From: an uncultured Eubacteriales bacterium
GTDB taxonomy: Bacteria > Bacillota > Clostridia > Christensenellales > CAG-138
DNA: 16,570 nucleotides
NCBI GenBank assembly: GCA_900542615.1
Contig: UQOG01000027.1
Coordinates: 1-16,570 of the forward strand
Direction of reading: 5' to 3'
The position numbers and the translations under genes are program-made. The notes below the pieces were generated by a model. It had not been told where the DNA came from, ran no database searches, and was given only the letters and a program-made list of their open reading frames with translations. This document shows, one piece after another, positions 1 through 7,204 of this stretch. Numbering within the stretch: position 1 is the first letter of the stretch; each line of letters begins with the position of its first letter.

Positions 1-20
1 TCAAAGCCTCCGGGGGCTGC

Positions 21-55
21 GGCCCCCGAACCCCCGGGGGTTTTTCGACAGGCTG
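21..55 (-). repeat. Left copy of a dispersed inverted repeat
   Basis: Read on the - strand, this segment begins CAGCCTGTCGAA and ends CCCCCGGGGGTTCGGGGGCC. The same two blocks recur in direct reading at 16465-16498, so the copies are inverted relative to each other. In both copies the segment lies next to a hairpin with a CATATCCC/GGGATATG core. Only the 2-3 bases between the blocks differ. No transposase or target duplication is visible, so I call it a non-coding intergenic repeat of unknown function. Confidence 0.8.
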
Positions 56-56
56 T

Positions 57-93
57 GCCGCCATATCCCAGCGGGATATGGCGGCGTTTTTTT
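57..93 (+). terminator. Intrinsic terminator of the upstream transcription unit
   Basis: A perfect 13-bp stem pairs 57-69 with 73-85 around the three-base loop AGC. It is followed by a single G and then seven T (87-93). This is a textbook rho-independent terminator on the + strand. It should end transcription entering from the left and insulate the dcw cluster. It forms the hairpin half of the repeat unit described for 21-55. Confidence 0.88.
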
Positions 94-115
94 GCGCCAA
101 AGGTCGGGAAAACAG

Positions 116-137
116 GGCGCCGGTCGGAACCGGCGCC
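116..137 (+). other. GC-rich hairpin upstream of the mraZ promoter
   Basis: A perfect 9-bp inverted repeat pairs 116-124 with 129-137 around the loop CGGA. No T tract follows, so it is not a standard terminator. A 9-base direct repeat, AGCGCCGGA, occurs just downstream at 143-151 and 169-177. The region 94-190 contains nothing else that I recognise. Confidence 0.5.
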
Positions 138-193
138 GCCCCAGCGCCGGAAAAACACCGAAAATGCAAGCGCCGGAGCATAAAACGGCCATA

Positions 194-220
194 AAAGTGG
201 CGCAGGGTGTTGCGAAGTGG
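194..220 (+). promoter_or_regulatory. Probable MraZ operator (three direct repeats)
   Basis: Three heptamers occur at exact 10-nt spacing: AAAGTGG (194-200), AGGGTGT (204-210) and GAAGTGG (214-220), each separated by 3 nt. MraZ proteins are known to bind short direct repeats with a one-turn period upstream of their own gene: TGGG-type boxes in E. coli and AAAGTGK-N3 boxes in mollicutes. The third box overlaps the -35 element, which would allow autorepression. Binding is inferred from pattern and position. Confidence 0.72.
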
Positions 221-238
221 TGAATAGGATGCTATAAT
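210..238 (+). promoter_or_regulatory. Main dcw promoter, sigma-A type with extended -10
   Basis: The -35 element is TTGCGA (210-215), followed by a 17-nt spacer and a perfect -10 TATAAT (233-238). The -10 is preceded by TGC (230-232), an extended -10. Transcription should start near 245-247. It lies between the upstream terminator and mraZ and most likely drives the cluster from mraZ onward. Confidence 0.85.
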
Positions 239-253
239 AATCCTACAGTGAAA

Positions 254-283
254 TGGCATTTCCTGCCCAAATGCCAGGGCAGG
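254..283 (+). promoter_or_regulatory. Bistable hairpin element in the mraZ leader
   Basis: Four adjacent blocks are arranged X-Y-X'-Y': 254-261, 262-268, 269-276 and 277-283. X pairs perfectly with X' (8 bp, TGGCATTT with AAATGCCA). Y pairs perfectly with Y' (7 bp, CCTGCCC with GGGCAGG). The two hairpins cannot both form fully, because each uses the other's arm as its loop. The element starts about 8 nt after the predicted transcription start. A regulatory role is inferred. Confidence 0.6.
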
Positions 284-321
284 GGGGCGCGGACGTTCCG
301 GGGGAATGGGCCGTGCCAGGC

Positions 322-339
322 GGAAAGGCGGCGCGGGTG
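322..339 (+). promoter_or_regulatory. Ribosome binding site and GTG start that decide the mraZ start
   Basis: GGAAAGG (322-328) lies 8 nt before GTG (337-339). The upstream in-frame ATG at 253 has no ribosome binding site and lies only about 8 nt from the predicted transcription start. The 28 codons it would add are rich in Gly and Pro and have clearly more A/T third positions than the rest of the gene. GTG at 337 also fits the usual MraZ N-terminus. Confidence 0.75.
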
Positions 340-786
340 CTAATCAGCTCCTTCGAACACAGCGTGGACGCCAAGGGCCGGGTGTTCATTCCGGCCAAAT
401 GGCGCGAGGATCTGGGAGACACCATCATCATCACCCGGGATATGTCCGGGGGCGGGGATGGCCGGTGTCTTTTCGGCATGTCCGTGGGCGTGTGGCAGGG
501 GATGCTGGAGCGGTTCAACCGGGTGGCCATTTCCGATGTCAAGGCGCAAAACGCCATGCGGATGATGTTCGCCGGCGCCAGCGATTGCGAGCTGGACAAG
601 CAGGGCCGGGTGCTGTTGAGCGCGGGCCTGCGGCAATACGCCGGCATCGATAAGGATGCGGTGCTCATCGGCATGGGGAACCGAATCGAGATATGGAGCC
701 AGGAGCGTTGGCGGCAGTGGCAGGAAAAGGCCCAGGACGATATGGGTACCGACGCGCTGGCCTATCTGGCGGAGCTGGGCATATGA
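337..786 (+). CDS. mraZ: Transcriptional regulator MraZ
   Basis: MraZ is a ring-forming DNA-binding protein that represses its own dcw operon. From the GTG start the protein has 149 residues, close to the family's usual ~143. Two AbrB-like half-domains are visible, each with a DxxGR motif: DAKGRVFIPAKWRE at residues 11-24 and DKQGRVLLSAGLRQ at 87-100. It is the first gene of the cluster and directly overlaps rsmH (ATGA at 783-786), so the two are probably translationally coupled. The triple repeat at 194-220 is the likely binding site. A start at ATG 253 (177 residues) is possible but less likely on ribosome binding site and codon grounds. Confidence 0.95.
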   Translation: MLISSFEHSVDAKGRVFIPAKWREDLGDTIIITRDMSGGGDGRCLFGMSVGVWQGMLERFNRVAISDVKAQNAMRMMFAGASDCELDKQGRVLLSAGLRQYAGIDKDAVLIGMGNRIEIWSQERWRQWQEKAQDDMGTDALAYLAELGI

Positions 787-1724
787 CGGCGCCCTTTCAC
801 CACATCCCCATCATGGTGGAGCCCGTGCTGGCCCTATTGGCGCCAGAACGGGGCGGTATTTTCGTGGACGGCACCCTGGGGGGCGGCGGCCATGCGGAGG
901 CGGTGCTTTCCCGCCTGCCTGCGGATGGCCGGCTTATCGGCATCGACCGGGACGCCGCGGCCATTGGGGCCGCCTCCCGGCGGCTGGCCCCTTACGGCAG
1001 CCGGTTCACGGCCTTGAAGGGAAATTTTTTCGACATGCCGGCCCTGCTGGCAACCCAGGGGATCCGGGGGGTGGACGGCATCCTGCTGGACCTGGGGGTC
1101 TCCTCCTACCAGCTGGATACGCCGGCGCGGGGCTTTTCCTATCACGAGGACGCGCCCCTGGATATGCGCATGGATACCGCCGCGCCCCTGACCGCAAGCC
1201 AGGTGGTGAACCAATATTCCCAGGAGGCCCTCCGGGACATCATCCGGGACTATGGGGAGGAGCGGTATGCGGCCAGGATCGCCGGGGCCATCGTAAAGGC
1301 CCGGCAGCAAAAGCCCATCCAAAGCACCCTGGAGTTGGCCCAGATCGTGAAAAACGCCATTCCGGCGGCCAACCGGCGGGAGGGGCCCCATCCGGCCCGG
1401 CGCACCTTTCAGGCGCTGCGCATTGCGGTAAACGGGGAGCTGGACGGCCTGGACCGGGCCGTTGCCCAGGCCCACGACCTGCTCAAGCCGGGGGGGCGCA
1501 TGGCGGTCATCACCTTCCACTCCCTGGAGGATCGAATCGTAAAAACCGCCTTTCGCCAATTCGAGCACCCCTGTACCTGCGACCCCCGGGCGCCGGTGTG
1601 CACCTGCGGCAAGCGGCCCACGGCGCGCATCCTGACGAAAAAACCCCTGGTGGCAGGCCCCGAAGAGCTGGAAGCCAACCCCAGGGCCCGCAGCGCCAAG
1701 CTAAGGGGTATAGAAAAGTTATAA
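783..1724 (+). CDS. rsmH: 16S rRNA (cytosine1402-N4)-methyltransferase RsmH
   Basis: RsmH (MraW) uses S-adenosylmethionine to methylate N4 of C1402 in the decoding centre of 16S rRNA; it acts in the cytoplasm. The protein has 313 residues, normal for the family. Visible motifs are the SAM loop DGTLGGGGH (29-37), DLGVSSYQLD (103-112), HPARRTFQALRI (203-214) and FHSLEDRIVK (245-254). Near the C-terminus are two CxC pairs (Cys264/266 and Cys273/275), which could bind a metal. The ATG overlaps the mraZ stop by 4 nt, and GGAG lies at 771-774 inside mraZ. An upstream in-frame start at 693 lies deep in mraZ and is rejected. Confidence 0.97.
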   Translation: MTAPFHHIPIMVEPVLALLAPERGGIFVDGTLGGGGHAEAVLSRLPADGRLIGIDRDAAAIGAASRRLAPYGSRFTALKGNFFDMPALLATQGIRGVDGILLDLGVSSYQLDTPARGFSYHEDAPLDMRMDTAAPLTASQVVNQYSQEALRDIIRDYGEERYAARIAGAIVKARQQKPIQSTLELAQIVKNAIPAANRREGPHPARRTFQALRIAVNGELDGLDRAVAQAHDLLKPGGRMAVITFHSLEDRIVKTAFRQFEHPCTCDPRAPVCTCGKRPTARILTKKPLVAGPEELEANPRARSAKLRGIEKL

Positions 1725-1746
1725 CCGGTAAAAGAGGAGAATACAT

Positions 1747-2247
1747 ATGGCTATAGCGGCAAGAAAGACGGAAAGCCAGCTGCGGTATGCGCCCCGTACC
1801 CGGGTGTATGCCCAGGGCGCAGCCTGTCCCGCCGCAGAACCCGTTGGCCAGCCCCGGCCCAAGCCCGGCCATGGGGCAGCCCGGCCCGCCGGGCCCCGGG
1901 TCACCCGGATCGCCCGCCAGCCCAAGGTAAACCTATACGTGGACGCAGGGCGGCTGCTTTTCACCACCATGGTGGTATTGTCTGCGGCGGCGCTGCTGCT
2001 CATCCTGCTGGTGCGCTATGCCATCATCAGCCAGGAATACGCCGTGGTCAACCAGATCCGGGAGCAGATCGTGGCGTGCAATCGGGAGATCGACATTCTG
2101 AACGTACAGCTCAATGCGGCCGTCAGCCTGGATCAGGCCCGGGAGGCGGCGCTGGAGGCGGGCATGGGGTATCCCCAGGCAGATCAGATCGTCCGCATCC
2201 AGGGAGCGGAACCATCCCTAGCCGGAGGCCAAGCGGCCCCCCAATAG
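1747..2247 (+). CDS. ftsL: FtsL-like divisome membrane protein
   Basis: This 166-residue protein has a basic, Pro/Ala-rich cytoplasmic N-terminus (1-66) and one hydrophobic segment at about 69-90. A likely short extracytoplasmic coiled coil follows (about 95-130), and the tail is Gly/Ala/Gln-rich. That bitopic design, together with the place between rsmH and the class B PBP, identifies it as the FtsL position of the cluster. FtsL works with DivIB/FtsQ and DivIC/FtsB to activate septal synthesis by FtsW and its PBP. FtsL sequences are poorly conserved, so the call rests on topology and synteny. GAGGAG (1734-1739) lies 7 nt before the ATG. The N-terminal extension is longer than in E. coli FtsL. 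Confidence 0.8.
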   Translation: MAIAARKTESQLRYAPRTRVYAQGAACPAAEPVGQPRPKPGHGAARPAGPRVTRIARQPKVNLYVDAGRLLFTTMVVLSAAALLLILLVRYAIISQEYAVVNQIREQIVACNREIDILNVQLNAAVSLDQAREAALEAGMGYPQADQIVRIQGAEPSLAGGQAAPQ

Positions 2248-2253
2248 GGCCGC

Positions 2254-2270
2254 GGAGGTGATAGACATTG
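2254..2270 (+). promoter_or_regulatory. Ribosome binding site supporting a TTG start
   Basis: GGAGGTG (2254-2260) lies exactly 7 nt upstream of TTG (2268-2270). The next residues lead directly into the transmembrane anchor expected at the N-terminus of a class B PBP, so the rare TTG start is well supported. TTG may limit the amount of this protein. Confidence 0.8.
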
Positions 2271-4448
2271 GGAAATGCAGGGGTATCCGGCAAGAAAAGG
2301 CTGGCCATCACCCTGGTGGGGGTGGCGGTAATCTTTTCCCTGCTCATCCTGCGCCTGGCCTGGTTCATGCTGGTCCGCGGTCCGGAGCTTAGGGAGCTGG
2401 CCTCCAACCAGCAGACCCAGGATACCTCCCTTACCGCCTCTCGGGGCGCCATCAGCGACGCTTCCGGCGTGGTGCTGGCCCAGAGCGGCACCGCCTATAA
2501 GGTTTTGCTCAATCCATACCTGATGAGCCAGGAGGAATACGCGGACGACCGGCAGCGAATCGCCCTGGAGCTGTCCGAGATCCTGGAAATGGATTACGAT
2601 TATGTGTTGCAGCAGGTCATGAAGACCAACAGCGCTGGTGAATACTATAGAGAGGTCATCCTCAAGCGGCAGGTGGAGCGGGACGTGATCGACGTGATCA
2701 ACGCCCGCCAGCTGGGGGACGGGGTCTATACGGCCATCGACTCCAAGCGCTATTATCCCAACGGCAGCCTGTTTTCCCAGCTTCTGGGGTTCACCACCAT
2801 CGACGGGGTGGGCCAGAGCGGCCTGGAGCAGAAGCTGGATAAATACCTGGCCGGCCAGGACGGCCGCATGATTACGGAAACCGACCGGGCGGGCCAGGCC
2901 CTGGCCTATGGGGCCCAGGAGATCATCCAGCCCATCAACGGCTACGACGTGGTGCTCACCACGGATAGCGCCATCCAGTCCTTCCTGGAAAAGGCCCTCA
3001 AGGAGGCCCTGGAGGTAAACCAGGCGGAAACCGCCCAGGGGATCATCATGAAATGCAAAACCGGCGAGATCGTGGCCATCTCCACCCAGCCGGACTACGA
3101 CCCCAACAGCCCGCCCCGGGACGATATATCCCTGCTGAATTCCCTGAGCCGCAACCGGGTGGTGGCGGATAGCTACGAACCCGGCTCCACCTTCAAGATC
3201 ATCACCCTATCGGCCGCCCTGGACAGCGGCACGGTGGATGAATCCACCGCCTACCATTGCGACGGCTCCTATGTGGTGAACGAGGAGCGGATCAAGTGCT
3301 GGAAGGACGGGGGCCATGGCAGCGAAACCCTGATCCAGGCGGTGCAGAATTCCTGCAACCCGGCCTTCATGCAGATGGCCCTGGCCATGGGGGCGGAGAC
3401 CTTTTACGATTACATCTACGGCTTCGGGTTCGGGAGCACCACGGGCAGCGGCATCTCCGGGGAGAGCGGCGGCATCGTGACCCACCAGAAGTACATCAAC
3501 GACAATACCCTGGCCCGCATCGGCTTTGGCCAGAGCATCGCCGTAACCCCCATCCAGCTGGCCACCGCGGTTTGCGCGGCGGTAAACGGCGGGGAGCTGA
3601 TGCAGCCCTATGTGGTGGACCGCATTGTCAGCGAAAGCGGCGAGGTGATCCTGCAAAACCAGCCCACCACGGTGCGGCGGGTGATCTCGGAGGAGACCAG
3701 CGCCAAGGTGCGCACCATTTTGGAGAGCGTGGTCACCGAGGGCAGCGGGAAAAACGGCGCCATACCCGGCTACCGGGTGGGGGGCAAGACCGGCACCGCC
3801 CAGAAATACGAGGACGGCAAAATCGCCGAGGGGAAGTTGATCGCCTCCTTCATCGGCTTCGCGCCGGCGGACGACCCGGAATACCTGTGTTTGATCCTGG
3901 TGGATGAGCCCAAGGTGGGCACCATTTTCGGCAGCACGGTGGCGGCGCCCTTTGTCAAGCAGGTGCTGGAGGAAACCCTGCGCCACGCGGGCTTCTTGCC
4001 CACCGAGCAGGCGGAGACCGTGAGCGTGCCCGACCTGACGGGCATGACCATCCAGGACGCCAAGGCCGCCCTAAAAGCCAACGGGCTGGAGGCGGTCTAT
4101 CAGGACGACGAGGCGGATACGGTGACCGCCCAGGTGGCGGCGCCCAATGAGATCGTGCAAAAGGGCAGCGAGGTGCTGCTGTACACCGCCAACACCGGCG
4201 AGATCATCACCGAGGCGGAAACGGAGCTGGTGACCGTACCCAATGTTTTGGGGCGCTCCCGCCTGGGGGTGAAGGATATGCTGGACGAGGCGGGGCTGGA
4301 GATCCGCATCGACCCGCCGGATCAAACGGGCATCGCCTTCCGGCAGGTACCGGAGGCGGGCGCCAAGGTGGAAGCCGGCACAGAGGTGCTGGTGGAGTTT
4401 GAAAACGCCGCCACCGCCACCCTGCCCGGCGACGAGGAAGAGGACTAG
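2268..4448 (+). CDS. Class B penicillin-binding protein (SpoVD/PBP2B type) with two PASTA domains
   Basis: This 726-residue D,D-transpeptidase cross-links peptidoglycan at the septum or in the spore cortex. A membrane anchor is at about 12-34, followed by the dimerisation domain (about 55-215) and the transpeptidase domain (about 225-575). The three active-site motifs are intact: STFK with nucleophile Ser307, SCN (362-364) and KTGT (507-510). PASTA domains follow at about 585-641 and 654-712, then an acidic tail. Two PASTA domains resemble B. subtilis PBP2B, which has two, whereas SpoVD has one. No second class B PBP gene follows, so this one may serve vegetative division, sporulation or both. 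The symbol is left blank because pbpB and spoVD cannot be separated here. Confidence 0.95.
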   Translation: MGNAGVSGKKRLAITLVGVAVIFSLLILRLAWFMLVRGPELRELASNQQTQDTSLTASRGAISDASGVVLAQSGTAYKVLLNPYLMSQEEYADDRQRIALELSEILEMDYDYVLQQVMKTNSAGEYYREVILKRQVERDVIDVINARQLGDGVYTAIDSKRYYPNGSLFSQLLGFTTIDGVGQSGLEQKLDKYLAGQDGRMITETDRAGQALAYGAQEIIQPINGYDVVLTTDSAIQSFLEKALKEALEVNQAETAQGIIMKCKTGEIVAISTQPDYDPNSPPRDDISLLNSLSRNRVVADSYEPGSTFKIITLSAALDSGTVDESTAYHCDGSYVVNEERIKCWKDGGHGSETLIQAVQNSCNPAFMQMALAMGAETFYDYIYGFGFGSTTGSGISGESGGIVTHQKYINDNTLARIGFGQSIAVTPIQLATAVCAAVNGGELMQPYVVDRIVSESGEVILQNQPTTVRRVISEETSAKVRTILESVVTEGSGKNGAIPGYRVGGKTGTAQKYEDGKIAEGKLIASFIGFAPADDPEYLCLILVDEPKVGTIFGSTVAAPFVKQVLEETLRHAGFLPTEQAETVSVPDLTGMTIQDAKAALKANGLEAVYQDDEADTVTAQVAAPNEIVQKGSEVLLYTANTGEIITEAETELVTVPNVLGRSRLGVKDMLDEAGLEIRIDPPDQTGIAFRQVPEAGAKVEAGTEVLVEFENAATATLPGDEEED

Positions 4449-4492
4449 ACCCCAGGAACCGGGCGGCTTGCGCCCACGAAGGAGAGAGAAAG

Positions 4493-5929
4493 ATGCGATT
4501 GAGCGAATTGGCAAAGCCGACCGAGCACAGGCTGCTGGGGCAGGACGTGGAAGTGGGGGAACTGCAATACAATTCCCGCAAGGTAAAAGCAGGGGATGTA
4601 TTCTGCTGCATCGTAGGCACCTTTGCCGACGGGCACGCCTATGCGGCCCAGGCGGTGGAGCAGGGTGCGGCGGCGCTGGTGGTGGAGCGGGAGCTTCCCC
4701 TGGCGGTGCCCCAGGTGCTGGTGCCCAATACCCGCATCGCCATGGCAGAAATGGCGGCGGGGTACTACGGCTATCCCGCCAAGGATATGACCATCATCGG
4801 CATCACGGGCACCAACGGCAAAACCAGCACCACCTACATGCTCAAGGCCATCGCGGAGCGGATGGGGAAAAAGGTGGGGCTTATCGGCACCATCCGAAAC
4901 ATGATCGGGGACTTCATCATCGATACGGAGCGCACCACCCCGGAAAGCGTGGACCTGCAGCGGATCTTCCGGCAGATGAAGGACGAGCAGGTGGATGTGG
5001 TGATCATGGAGGTATCCAGCCACTCCCTGGATCAGAAGCGGGTCCACGGCATCCAGTTCCAGGTGGGGGAATTTACCAACCTGACCCAGGACCATCTGGA
5101 TTATCATAAAACCTTTGCCAATTACCTGGCCGCCAAAAAGCAGCTGTTTTACCAGAGCGATATGGCGGTGGTCAATATAGACGATTCCCATGCCCAGGAG
5201 CTGCTGGCGGGGCTGGACCTGCCGGTGATGACCTTCGGCATCCGGGAGCAGGCGGATATCACCGCCAGCGAGATCGACATCACCACCCGGGGGGTGCAGT
5301 TTGACCTGCATTACCGCAACATCACCTCCCGGATGAATATTCCCATCCCCGGCCTGTTTTCCGTGTTCAACGCCATGGGGGCGGCGGGGGTGGCCCTGAG
5401 CCTGGGCTGGTCCCTGGATTCCATCAAGAGCGGCCTGGAAAACATGGTGAGCGTCAGCGGCCGGCTGGAGCCCTTGCCCACAGGCAAGCACGCCTTTACG
5501 GTGCTGCTGGATTACGCCCATACCCCCGACGCCCTGGAAAACGTGCTCAAAACCGTGCGGGGCTTTGCGGCGGGCCGGGTGGTTACCCTGTTTGGCTGCG
5601 GCGGCGACCGGGACCATGCCAAGCGGCCCATCATGGGGGAAGTGGCGGGCCGGTATAGCGATTTTCTCATCGTGACCTCGGATAACCCCCGCAGCGAGGA
5701 CCCCATGGCCATTATCCAGGACATTGAGGAAGGGGTCAAGAAGAGCGGCTGCGAGCACGTAATCATCGAAAACCGGCGGGAGGCCATCCGCTATGCCCTG
5801 GAAAACGCCCGGAAAAACGACGTGATCATCCTGGCGGGCAAGGGCCACGAAAACTACCAGGAAATCAACGGCGGCAAACACCACTTTGACGAGAAAGAGA
5901 TCGTAGCGGAGCTGTTGGGTACCGATTGA
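4493..5929 (+). CDS. murE: UDP-MurNAc-tripeptide ligase MurE (meso-DAP type)
   Basis: MurE is a cytoplasmic ATP-dependent ligase that adds the third stem-peptide residue to UDP-MurNAc-L-Ala-D-Glu. The protein has 478 residues with the usual three-domain plan. Visible motifs are the ATP loop GTNGKT (106-111), the TTPES substrate motif (148-152), EVSSHSL (173-179) and the AKK region containing the probable carbamylated lysine (Lys215 or 216). GCGGDRD (368-374) also fits the family. DNPR (397-400) is the established marker for meso-diaminopimelate rather than lysine. AAGGAGAG (4479-4486) precedes the ATG by 6 nt. The usual neighbour murF does not follow. Confidence 0.97.
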   Translation: MRLSELAKPTEHRLLGQDVEVGELQYNSRKVKAGDVFCCIVGTFADGHAYAAQAVEQGAAALVVERELPLAVPQVLVPNTRIAMAEMAAGYYGYPAKDMTIIGITGTNGKTSTTYMLKAIAERMGKKVGLIGTIRNMIGDFIIDTERTTPESVDLQRIFRQMKDEQVDVVIMEVSSHSLDQKRVHGIQFQVGEFTNLTQDHLDYHKTFANYLAAKKQLFYQSDMAVVNIDDSHAQELLAGLDLPVMTFGIREQADITASEIDITTRGVQFDLHYRNITSRMNIPIPGLFSVFNAMGAAGVALSLGWSLDSIKSGLENMVSVSGRLEPLPTGKHAFTVLLDYAHTPDALENVLKTVRGFAAGRVVTLFGCGGDRDHAKRPIMGEVAGRYSDFLIVTSDNPRSEDPMAIIQDIEEGVKKSGCEHVIIENRREAIRYALENARKNDVIILAGKGHENYQEINGGKHHFDEKEIVAELLGTD

Positions 5930-5949
5930 TCCGCAGACGGAGGTAATCC

Positions 5950-6966
5950 ATGCGTTATATGATATACGCCCTGCTGTTGAGCGCGGGCGTGACCATCCTG
6001 CTGGGGCCGGCGCTGATCCCCCTGCTCAAGCGGCTGAAGTTCGGCCAGTGCGAGCGGGAGCTGGGGCCGAAAAGCCACCTGACCAAGCAGGGGACCCCCA
6101 CCATGGGGGGGCTGATGTTTCTGTTCGGCATCCTGGCGGGCACGCTGGCCTTTTCCCTCTCGGCGACGGAATTGGTGCTGCCGGCGCTGCTGTGCACGGT
6201 GGGATTCGCCCTGGTGGGCTTCCTGGATGATTTTCTGAAGGTGCGCTGCAAAAATACCGTGGGGCTTCGGGCCTATCAGAAGATCATCGCCCAGTTCCTC
6301 ATCGCGGCCATCGTGGCGGCCTACGCTTACAAAAGCCCCTTTATCGGCCCCAAGATCTACCTGGCCTTTTCCGGCCTGGAATGGGACCTGGGGGTATTCT
6401 ATATCCCCTTCATCATGTTCGTGATCATCGGTACGGTCAATAGCGTGAACCTTACCGATGGGTTGGACGGGCTCTCCTCCGGGGTGACGTTGATCTATTC
6501 CCTAACCATGGGGGTGATCTTCCTGTACCTGGCCACGGCCATGAAAAACCCCGGCGATATGGCCCAGGCCCAGCAGACCCAATATGCGGCGGAGCTGCAA
6601 TCCATGGGCGTATTTGCCGCCGCGGTGGCCGGGGGGTGCCTGGGCTTCCTCCGGTATAACAGCTATCCGGCCCGGGTGTTCATGGGGGATACCGGTTCCC
6701 TGGCCCTGGGGGGCGCGGTGGCGGTAATGGCCATCTTCTCCCGGGCGGTGCTGCTGCTGCCCATTATGGGGGCCTGCTTTGTGGCAAGCTCGGTTTCGGT
6801 CATTTTACAGGTGGGCAGCTATAAGACCCGGAAAAAGCGGATCTTCAAAATGGCGCCCTTACACCATCACTTTGAATTGTTGGGCTACAGCGAGACCCGG
6901 ATCGTGTCCGTCTACATGATCGTGACCACGATCCTGTGCCTGATTTGCCTGTTGGCCTTTCAATAA
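5950..6966 (+). CDS. mraY: Phospho-N-acetylmuramoyl-pentapeptide transferase MraY
   Basis: MraY is a polytopic membrane enzyme that moves phospho-MurNAc-pentapeptide from UDP to undecaprenyl phosphate, forming lipid I. The 338 residues contain about ten hydrophobic segments. Family motifs are intact: KSHLTKQGTPTMGG (41-54), FLDDFLK (91-97, Asp93/Asp94), NLTDGLDG (167-174), FMGDTGS (244-250) and the cytoplasmic triple histidine HHHFE (305-309). GGAGGT (5939-5944) lies 5 nt before the ATG. It follows murE with a 20-nt gap and no murF, and is followed by the longest gap within the mur block. Confidence 0.97.
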   Translation: MRYMIYALLLSAGVTILLGPALIPLLKRLKFGQCERELGPKSHLTKQGTPTMGGLMFLFGILAGTLAFSLSATELVLPALLCTVGFALVGFLDDFLKVRCKNTVGLRAYQKIIAQFLIAAIVAAYAYKSPFIGPKIYLAFSGLEWDLGVFYIPFIMFVIIGTVNSVNLTDGLDGLSSGVTLIYSLTMGVIFLYLATAMKNPGDMAQAQQTQYAAELQSMGVFAAAVAGGCLGFLRYNSYPARVFMGDTGSLALGGAVAVMAIFSRAVLLLPIMGACFVASSVSVILQVGSYKTRKKRIFKMAPLHHHFELLGYSETRIVSVYMIVTTILCLICLLAFQ

Positions 6967-7204
6967 CCCATTGGGCAGGTAGGACAAGCCCAATCACCCA
7001 ATCGTTTTTATTCGCCGCTCGGTGGCAGGTACCGTATAGCCGTGATTCGTTGGCGCTTGGCACGGCAGGCGGGTTCAAGGCGTTTGAGACAGGACGCGGC
7101 TCCTTGTCTCAAACTCCCTGAAACTGTTACCGGACGGCTTTTTTTCGATTTTGCAGGCGGAAGCCTTTCAATAATAGAGCCATAGGCAAATAGGAGGATG
7201 CAGT
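6967..7204 (+). other. Structured gene-free gap between mraY and murD
   Basis: No credible gene is present in these 238 nt. Four possible stem-loops occur in order. The first pairs 6970-6976 with 6988-6994. The second pairs 7014-7018 with 7022-7026. The third pairs 7039-7044 with 7061-7066 (GCCGTG/CACGGC). The fourth is strong: 7082-7094 with 7101-7114, 13 bp with one bulge. T tracts follow at 7005-7009 and 7139-7145, but neither sits directly after a stem. The first left arm (6970-6975) can also pair with 6997-7002, two bases before the first T tract. No T-box or known riboswitch core was recognised and no confident promoter was seen. The ribosome binding site of murD (AGGAGG, 7192-7197) ends the region. 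Confidence 0.55.

Noticed and set aside
656..1756. 366-residue + strand frame overlapping mraZ and rsmH
   Set aside because: It is an out-of-frame shadow rich in Gly, Pro, Arg and Ala. RsmH motifs lie in the other frame.
4445..5884. 479-residue open frame on the - strand opposite murE
   Set aside because: It is a shadow of murE with His/Gly/Val-rich low-information sequence and no family motif.
7021..7045. T-box-like sequence (GGTGGCAGGTACCG) in the mraY-murD gap
   Set aside because: It resembles the T-box core GGTGGnACCGCG only with an insertion. No specifier stem or properly placed terminator is recognisable.
7060..7085. Possible tRNA T-arm (GGGTTCAAGGC)
   Set aside because: The flanking bases do not form the 5-bp T stem, and no acceptor or anticodon arms are found around it.
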